From contig MU008224.1 in assembly GCA_010909165.1 (NCBI GenBank), forward strand, positions 59,444-123,443: a stretch of 64,000 nucleotides of DNA, in the 5' to 3' direction. The notes beneath the pieces are model-generated. The model saw nothing but the letters and a program-made list of their open reading frames with translations, was not told the DNA's origin and did not search any database. Positions 57,176 through 64,000 of the stretch are shown here, one piece after another (within the stretch, counting starts at the first letter, position 1; each line of letters opens with the position of its first letter). The stretch is from Anthoceros angustus. Taxonomy: Eukaryota; Streptophyta; Anthocerotopsida; Anthocerotales; Anthocerotaceae. The position numbers and the translations under genes are program-made.

Positions 57176-57235
57176 ATAAAGCATCACTTATCTTGCCATA
57201 TGACATATTGCGTGGCTTCAATTTTGTTTTTGTCT

Positions 57236-58700
57236 GCACCTCCGCCTTAGACTTTTAATTCGTCCTGCGCCACCTCCCTTGGTGGACGCCCCATCCTTGG
57301 TAGCCACCTCCTTGCCCTTGGTCGTGGTAGGTTTAGTCATGGCTTCCTTGGTGAGCTCAGAAATTGAGGAAAAGGTGTGCACCGCAATTCCTACATCACC
57401 GCCCACCCGTGGCGTTTTCCTTCTCAACGATTTGCTCCTGCTCACCACGCCTAGGACCTTGTCCTTGCTCTCAACCACTTGGCCCTTACATCTTGGCGTC
57501 TTCAAACCCCAACTTCTCCTGTTGTGAGTTGCAAGAGAAAGCTCACAACAATTGCACAACAGACTCTTATACTTGCCACAGCAATTTGGGAGCTCTCCTC
57601 GCGATTTCCTTGCAATCCTGCCATGCTCCACCCTCCTGGGCACCCTCACGAGCTTGGCGCCCCAACCTTCTTCTCCTTCTCTTTTCTTCTGCACTTCCTT
57701 GGCACCGGATTTCCGCCTCCTTGTTGAGCCCACGCCCTCCTTCTCCTTCTCAACACGGGCGTGTGTATGGTGCGATGCTGTGTAGGGGCCTTAAGAAGCT
57801 CGCGATGTGGCGGCGCCTTCCTGCAGTGAGGCCATCTCCTTGAGTTTCTAAGATGTGGCCTTCTGCAGACACCTGCAGCCACTTTTATAGATCACCCAAG
57901 GTTAGAAAAAGTAACTACCATTCTATCCTACCCTTGGATTTGTGCGACGTGGCACCTTTCCCACCATTGATGTTAGTTTCCTAATTCCCTTCTACTAAAA
58001 TATCATTTCCCCTATTTTCCTAATTTCTATTTACTGAAATTAGCCTCTAATTTCCTAATTACCTATTTTGGCCTATTTATCTAGTCCACTAAAAGACCCT
58101 ATATATAGCAAGCCTATCTTGCCTAAGACATAGGCTACCTTCCTTAGCAATCTCACTTGCTTTGGACCTGTTTCAAAACAAACTCACTTAAGCTAGTTGC
58201 CCAAACTTTTGCCTTCCACATATTGTCTCGAGTATTCCCCTTGCTTTATATAGTTGCCCATGCCCTGTATGAATCATGGTGCAGGTGGACACTTTCGTCG
58301 CCAATGGATTCCAATCGTGATTGCTAAATACCATCAAGCATTTCCTTTCTCACAGGAGCAAATGTATCTAAGCACTTAATTTACTTCCAGTCTACTCACA
58401 TGAAGCAAAACGCAAGTTCTGCCTAGTACAAGGTCAAAGCTAGTGACTACCTTCCTCCATTGCTCTGGCGAATAGTTGTGGTGCGCATACCCTAGACTGG
58501 GATGCATGTCTGGGGTTGAATTTTTCTTGTACACTGGGTTGACACATACATACATACATATATACATACATACATACATACATACATACATACATACATA
58601 CATACATACATACATACATACATACATACATACATACATACATACATACATACATACACATGGTATGTATGTATGTGATAAAGCATCACTTATCTTGCCA
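57236..58700. repeat. Direct duplicate of 55660-57190
   Basis: Same order of blocks as 55660-57190, including the inverted ORF 5' part, the TATA-like word and the (CATA)n array. The first 550 bp lose many CTG/CAG-containing words relative to the partner; the middle (57900-58300) is nearly identical, and near 58310-58380 the losses reappear (gcagcagattgc versus cgtgattgc). Confidence 0.8.
58543..58676. repeat. (CATA)n microsatellite, second copy
   Basis: Equivalent to the array at 57038-57175 and of almost the same length. Part of the direct duplication. Confidence 0.95.
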
Positions 58701-58769
58701 GCCAACCAGCATATTGCGTGGCTTCAATTTTTTGTTTTCTGATACCGTGCACTGACGGGTTCTTAGATA

Positions 58770-59827
58770 TTGGGCGGATGTTGACTTACCTTGCTGCCAT
58801 GTTGCAGCCAATAAAAAGCCTCATGTCCTGTTATGCATTCTCTTTGCAACACCTAGTTCTTGGGATCTGCACCTTCATGATAGCTCATCTTAATTTTTGC
58901 TCTCCTTATACCCACAGCAGCTTAGTAGCCCTCCAGTCTAATCTAGCATTCTTGCCGGCTCCCTCTCCTCCTGATCCCTCAGCCTGATCCGGACCCCTAG
59001 CTTGGGACTCTTTGTTACTTTGGTGTTCTTAGGAAGATTGCCAACTTGGTGGCCTACATGGCTCAGCAAGTGAGTTTGCTCACCATTCAGACCTTCGCAA
59101 TTTTTCTGTGCGGCTGATCTGCTGGTTGCTCATGTGCTCTTGTTCCAATTTGTTGTGCTGGATTTTTCCTTTGCTGGCAAGTACTTGCTTGCTGAGCGCT
59201 GGTTTTCCTTTGATTGCAACTAGTAATGTGTCTGCAAATACGGTGTGTAGTAGGGTTTGGTTTTCACTGCTGCTCAGGTGCCATGGATCCACCATTCCGG
59301 CCAGAAATCCATGCCAAGGAGGTCCCTTTTTGGAGCTGATGAAGGGGGGACGAAGGAGTTGCCCCACCAGCAGCTGGCCTTGCGTTTTTATAGCAGTCTA
59401 GGACGTCTACAGGCTTGGTGTGCTTGGGATGTTCCTGGAGTTTCCTTGCTGCTGATTTTTTGTCTCATCACATGAGGTCTGTAGGTCATGGTGTGAGTTT
59501 CATGTTTCTTAAACAGCATGATTGTGTACACTCCACACTTGCTTTGGATGATGGCATTTGTGGTATAATGTTCCGTGGATGAACTCATGCTCTATACATA
59601 CAGCGTGCTCTTTTGCAGGCTTTTTTGGTGACTTCCAAAGATAGTGGTTGCCATCCTAGCTAGCTACTTGCTGGTCTTTATCCTGTTGATTTCACATACA
59701 ATGTGTTTCATTTGCCCATCCACGATCCGTTGCAACTAATAACCCCTAATCTCGGGCACCATAAAAAATTTGAGCTGATTCCAGCGAGTCATGCAAGTCC
59801 TCAAAGGAGGCAATTGGCAAGTTGGCT
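58770..59827. other. Intergenic, no gene recognised
   Basis: Short frames on both strands (for example 59080-59367) lack motifs. The sequence is T-rich and reads like transposon or UTR sequence; nothing firmer can be said. Confidence 0.3.
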
Positions 59828-60497
59828 TATATATACATACATACATACATATAGTATATATACATACATATATATATATACATATATACATACATATTCA
59901 TATATACCTCTATATATTTATATACATACATATAATATATATATACATACAAGATACATACATATATACATACAAAATATATATATAGACATAGACATAC
60001 ATAAATATATATACACTATATATATATATATACATATATACATATATATATATATATACATACATACACATATATACATATATATATATACATACATATA
60101 CATACATACATATACACACATATATACACACACATATACATATATATATATACATACATATATATACACACATATATATACATACATACACATACATATA
60201 TATATATACATACATATATATATATATATACATATATACACATACGCACACATACATATACATACACATACATACACATACATACACACACATACACAAT
60301 GGCACACACAGAGACAGAGGGCGCACACACAAGCTCTAGTTCACTCCCCCTTACTTTTAGACACACATACACATACATACATCTATACATACACACATAC
60401 ATCCATACATACACATACATACATCCAGATATACATATATCCATACATATATACATATATACATATATATATATATATACACATATAAATATATACA
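59828..60497. repeat. Long TA/CATA/CACA microsatellite, about 670 bp
   Basis: Irregular mixture of ATACAT, ATATAT and ACACAC words, interrupted by about 60 bp of ordinary sequence near 60305-60360. The long IYIYTYIH and YMYVYIYI frames on both strands are not genes. Confidence 0.95.
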
Positions 60498-61669
60498 TAA
60501 ATAAATAAAAAATTTAGACAGTAAAGAGGAACGAAAGACTTTTCAACTGCCCAGGCTTGAACTTCAGACAGGACCTTTGAAAAGGGGATTCAAGAAGCCG
60601 CACGCATGCTATCTCTGACTGGAAAAAAAAACCGGCATAAGCACTACCGATCCCTCGGCTGACTGGCACGAAATCCTCAATTATCCTTCGTAGACAGATT
60701 TCAGCCTTTCAAGTGGCTTTGCACGGGTAACAAAGGAAATCCTCCACTAGGTGAGGCTCTTGCAGGAAAACTTTGGTTTATCTGCAATATCAGAAACATG
60801 AAAACTTCGTGTTCAGCAGAGAACACAACCTCCCCGAAATGGAAACTTGGCTACACAAGGACGAACCCCGTGATCTATGTGCATGGAGAAAACAATGCCA
60901 CCAAGCATTACCTCTGCTCGAGTACCTTTCTAGCATCTCTTGGCTTACTCTTTCGAGAAGTGCAGTGCTGCCTCACACGATACACATGTAGCAGTTCCTC
61001 ACAAAGCTCCTCGGAGCTTCGTTGATCCGCTGCACAATTGGGAGACTCATTCTGGTTACAAGGCTCTGCCAATTTGGACGTCTAACTCACAGCTTGTCAA
61101 TCCATCGGAGATGCGTCTAATACGATCGCTGGTCAACATAGGGTTGAGAATTCCAATACAAGAACAAAGAACAAGCACAGGAAGACATCCAGATAACGCA
61201 TACACAGGCACATTTCTCTATCCAAGAAAAACGGTGTTCAGTGTCAGGGTTAGACTTCATTACATGAATATCATACAGCACAGGTTTCACTGAGCAGAAA
61301 AACGTCTGTGGAACTATCTGAAGGACTACAACGTGCTTCATCAGAGCTGCACCCACCATTTTCCAAACCTCTAAGAGGCACATCCTACAACATGGGAAGC
61401 ACTCTTCTCGGACAACTGTTTCAGTACCTGAGGAACCTGGATTTAAATGCGACTGCATAGGATTGTGTAGCACTAAGCCAGCTCAGATCTGGTAAAATTG
61501 TCGAAGAAATATAGCCGCTTCTCTCACAAAGATGTAATCAGCACCCTTCCGTGGATCTCTCAACCATAGAAAGATTGTAACACCTACCCAGAGCCACCAC
61601 AACCCGTAGCAAAATGGATGGATCTCTATCCGGCTGTGCAAGAGAGTTCGTGGTCGAAAATATAAGAAA
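60498..61669. other. 3' region of SPF30, no other gene
   Basis: No motif-bearing frame. The part near 61670 is the presumed 3' UTR of the SPF30 gene on the minus strand. Confidence 0.35.
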
Positions 61670-62551
61670 TTATTGCCAGTCTTCGACACCTATTTTCATG
61701 TGCAGGTGCTTTTCCCGTTTTTGAAACTCAGTGATTCCCTTGCCGCTACCAGTCACTCCGACCTTGCCCTTGGGGTCATCCGGGGACTTGAATATGCTCT
61801 CCCTCTTTCTGCCCGTGAAAAAACCAATCTTCTTAGACTTGCCTTTAGCAGTTTGAAACTGATGCCAAGCATTCTGGCGCTTATTCTGCGTTAACTCCAT
61901 CTGCTCTATCCTCTGCTTGGACTTGAAAGCATGAATCTTCTTCCTCTTGGCAGCCTTCACCTCCTCAGAATCCTCGGGCAGAACGCGCAATTTAGGAGGC
62001 AAGTCCCTGGGCATAATCTCCATATCAGCAGCGTGAGCGATTTTGCGCTTGATGGCTTGCCGGGTGGCCTCCGCTTCTCTTTCAGCGTCCACCAAAGTAT
62101 CGGTTTCGCCATTGCCCTCATCTTCCGCCACTTTCAACTCCCTCACTTGGGAGGCATCCACTTCCTCGCTGTTGCCCCATACATCATACAACACCCTGTA
62201 GCCACTCTCCGTCACCGCCTCCACAGTGGCGTTGTACCACTCGCCGTCCTCGCTCCACCGTGCCTGCACCTTCTCCCCTGGCGATAGCACCTTCTGCAAC
62301 GCACCGCCTGCGTAGCGCTGGTGAGAGCCCGGCACTTCCTCGTCGGGCCCCTCCCCGCCTTGCCGGGTGGAGGAATGAAGTAAATCCCGCGTGAGCTCTA
62401 TCATCTCCTCCAGCTCCTTGGCCATTTCCTTGTACTCGCCATTTTCAGGATCCTCGTGGAGGATCTCTTTCACTTGGTCCAGCTGCGCTTGGAACGTGTC
62501 CAGATTGGCCTGCAACTCCTCCACGCTTTGTAGCATTCCATCCCGACTCAT
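61670..62551 (-). CDS. SPF30: Survival-motor-neuron-related splicing factor 30 (293 aa, intronless)
   Basis: Tudor-domain protein of the SMNDC1/SPF30 family, a U2 snRNP-associated factor that helps tri-snRNP join the pre-spliceosome and binds methylated Arg. The start is placed at ATG 62551 (MSRDGMLQSVEELQANL), matching the usual short family N-terminus; an in-frame ATG 20 codons upstream exists. Residues about 1-65 form the coiled coil (VEELQANLDTFQAQLDQVKE, EMIELTRDLLHS). The Tudor domain is at about 88-135 (GEKVQARWSEDGEWYNATVE, YDVWGNSEEV). The C-terminal third has the conserved KSKQRIEQMELTQNKRQNAW, FFTGRKRESIFKSPDDPKGK and VGVTGSGKGIT signature. The single uninterrupted frame suggests a retrocopy or intron loss, since plant orthologues I know have introns; the frame and motifs are intact, so it is probably functional. 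Confidence 0.92.
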   Translation of the reverse strand: MSRDGMLQSVEELQANLDTFQAQLDQVKEILHEDPENGEYKEMAKELEEMIELTRDLLHSSTRQGGEGPDEEVPGSHQRYAGGALQKVLSPGEKVQARWSEDGEWYNATVEAVTESGYRVLYDVWGNSEEVDASQVRELKVAEDEGNGETDTLVDAEREAEATRQAIKRKIAHAADMEIMPRDLPPKLRVLPEDSEEVKAAKRKKIHAFKSKQRIEQMELTQNKRQNAWHQFQTAKGKSKKIGFFTGRKRESIFKSPDDPKGKVGVTGSGKGITEFQKREKHLHMKIGVEDWQ

Positions 62552-62668
62552 CTTCGCTACCCGCACAGAGGAGCCAACAGATTTGCACAGAGTCGACGAG
62601 ATGGCTAGCACCCGGTGGACTGAGCCTAGGGTTCCGCCTTGCCAATGTCGAGGACGAGGTATGGATCA

Positions 62669-62683
62669 TGCATTTATAAGCAC
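62669..62683 (-). promoter_or_regulatory. Candidate TATA box of SPF30
   Basis: The minus strand reads GCTTATAAATGC about 125 bp upstream of the ATG at 62551, in good position for a plant core promoter. Its presence matters if the gene is a retrocopy. Confidence 0.45.
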
Positions 62684-62699
62684 ACACACATATGTACCG

Positions 62700-62930
62700 G
62701 GGCGAACTTTAATAAATTAATTCGGTAGGTGCATACTACCTGCATACCTGTATGAAGGAAAGTGGAGATAGAGTAAACCCATCATAGGGATATGTTTTAT
62801 TGAGGGGAAAAATAATAGGTCTGCTCCATACCGCTTTGTATGTTTTGCTTTGGTATATGACTCGATAAATTTATCAAATTAAAGTCTTTAGCCAACGCCC
62901 CATAAGTCTCCAAGGCCAGCGAGATCAAGA
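62700..62930. other. AT-rich spacer
   Basis: Nothing recognised between the SPF30 promoter region and the repeated block at the window end. Confidence 0.3.
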
Positions 62931-63039
62931 GTGCATTCCCTTATACTTAGTAACCTTGAAAGTCGACATTTTAGGAAAATGGTCCACAGCAAGGGGACTT
63001 GGCGCTGGTGCCTGGCGAAGCGGCCCAACGGCTGGATGG

Positions 63040-63330
63040 AAGCACGGCGCAGGATGGTAGAAGCGCGGCAAGTGAGGTGGGCGCGGTCGTGGAGAATGCC
63101 GATTCCACTGAAGTGGAGAGGGTGGATGCTCATGGCGTGGAGCGGGAAGCGGCGAGAGAGGAGCAGGGTGCCGGAGGGGAGCAACTTCACACAGGAGCCC
63201 TCCTCTTCGGCAGCAGACTCCAAGTGGAGTAGGTGTCTCCAACAGGTGGGGAGCTAACACTACAGCTGTTTCCTGCAGGAGAGAATCCAAAGCTGTTAGA
63301 GGAGGGATCTGCCAGGGCCGTGACATCCGG
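63040..63330. repeat. GC-rich repeated block, first (cleaner) copy
   Basis: Matches 63725-64000 in direct orientation (shared words aggatggtagaagcgcggca, ggtggatgctcatggcgtgg, aacttcacacaggagccctc). Open frames exist on both strands over 62925-63960; the plus-strand one reads LLEEGSARAVTSGGNEEIGV but has no known domain. I do not call a gene. Confidence 0.7.
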
Positions 63331-63724
63331 AGGGAACGAGGAAATTGGCGTGAGTCCGGAGCAAGAGGACTTTGTCCAACTTGAGGAGCATGGTGGTGCT
63401 GCCCAAGAGGCCGACCGTGTGGCTGGGGAGAGAGATGGCATAGGTTTTGTGGACCTTCTGATCGGTGGCAACGGACAACCCCCAACAACGTGGCAGGAGG
63501 GTGCCTGTGGAGGGGAGGAAACTCCTCCACTGGGAGTGGAGGCGGTCTCTTGGTGGGCCAGTTGCGGAGGAGGGCCAAGGCGCTATGATGGTGAGGAGGC
63601 GGTGAGGAGGAGGACACGGCGAGGCGAGGAGGCGGTGAGGAGGCGAGGCGAGATGTGGAGATGGCGGATCTTTGAGGTGGAGGAAGACATGCCGACTACA
63701 TTGCCACTACAGAATTGGTGTGGA

Positions 63725-64000
63725 GCACGGCGGGATGGTAGAAGCGCGGCAAGAGTGAGGTGGGCGCGGTCGTGGAGAATCTGGATTCCTTTGAAGTGGA
63801 GGGTGGATGCTCATGGCGTGGAGGCGGGAGGCGAGAGAGGAGGCGGTCTTGGGAGGAGCAACTTCACACAGGAGCCCTCCTCTCTTGGCGGACTCAAGTG
63901 GAGTAGGTGTCTCAGCAGGTGGGAGCTAACACTCGTTTCCTGGGAGAATCCAAGGCATTAGAGGAGGATCTGCCCGGGCGTGACATCCGGGAGGAGCGAG
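63725..64000. repeat. GC-rich repeated block, second copy, cut by the window end
   Basis: Copy of 63040-63330 with many small losses: actacagctgtttcctgcag becomes actcgtttcctg, and gagcagggtgcc becomes gaggcggtc. The pattern is the same as in the 6.6-17 kb region. Confidence 0.7.

Noticed and set aside
59703-60498. Tyr/Ile/His-rich proteins over 100-260 codons
   Set aside because: Translations of TA/CATA microsatellite sequence in several frames.
1-64000. tRNA, rRNA or snRNA genes
   Set aside because: I looked for tRNA cloverleaf words and conserved rRNA or snRNA stretches while reading and saw none; a tool-based scan was not possible.

Overview
This is a nuclear window from a streptophyte plant. 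Evidence: plant-type GT-AG introns of roughly 90-250 bp, plant gene families (PC-esterase/TBL-like, plant kelch protein, GT92 galactan-synthase-like, LEA, PRP38, SPF30), a Ty1/copia remnant and other plant-type transposon ORFs. The species is not resolved. Short introns, several intronless genes and a transposase type I associate with bryophytes and lycophytes point to a seed-free plant, but that is inference.

Layout. 0.3-1.6 kb: decayed copia. 2-6.2 kb: a 5-exon PC-esterase gene (-) head-to-head with an O-fucosyltransferase-like gene (+). 6.3-17 kb: a repeat mosaic whose minus strand carries pieces of one transposase gene. 18.7-24 kb: two tandem paralogues of unknown function; only the first carries ten WG-containing 10-residue repeats, an Argonaute-hook-like array. 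25-28.1 kb: an LEA-like protein with a C-terminal membrane segment, and a GT92 glycosyltransferase. 28.6-34 kb: minisatellites, a LINE remnant, a candidate inverted-repeat element and SINE-like repeats. 34-37.5 kb: a second PC-esterase gene with a 1.25-kb tandem duplication of its 3' half. 38-42 kb: AT-rich, hairpins and small tandem repeats. 42.3-44.1 kb: a third PC-esterase gene. 45.5-48.6 kb: a kelch-repeat gene. 49.4-51.4 kb: PRP38. 52-59 kb: an unknown ORF, then sense and inverted copies of a plant transposon-like ORF. 59.8-60.5 kb: long TA/CATA microsatellite. 61.7-62.6 kb: intronless SPF30. The window ends in another repeated block.

Five genes (three PC-esterases, O-FucT-like, GT92) have a single N-terminal membrane anchor followed by a lumenal-type domain, as expected for Golgi enzymes acting on wall polysaccharides or glycoproteins. 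PRP38 and SPF30 are spliceosome factors.

Important caveat: several duplicated blocks (6.6-17 kb, 55.6-58.7 kb, 63-64 kb) differ from their partners mainly by small losses at CAG/CTG/CCG trinucleotides and by shortened homopolymers. This looks like uncorrected long-read error at CHG-methylated sites, so part of the apparent repetition may be assembly artefact. Exon structures were worked out by hand from splice-site, phase and motif agreement, without alignment tools.
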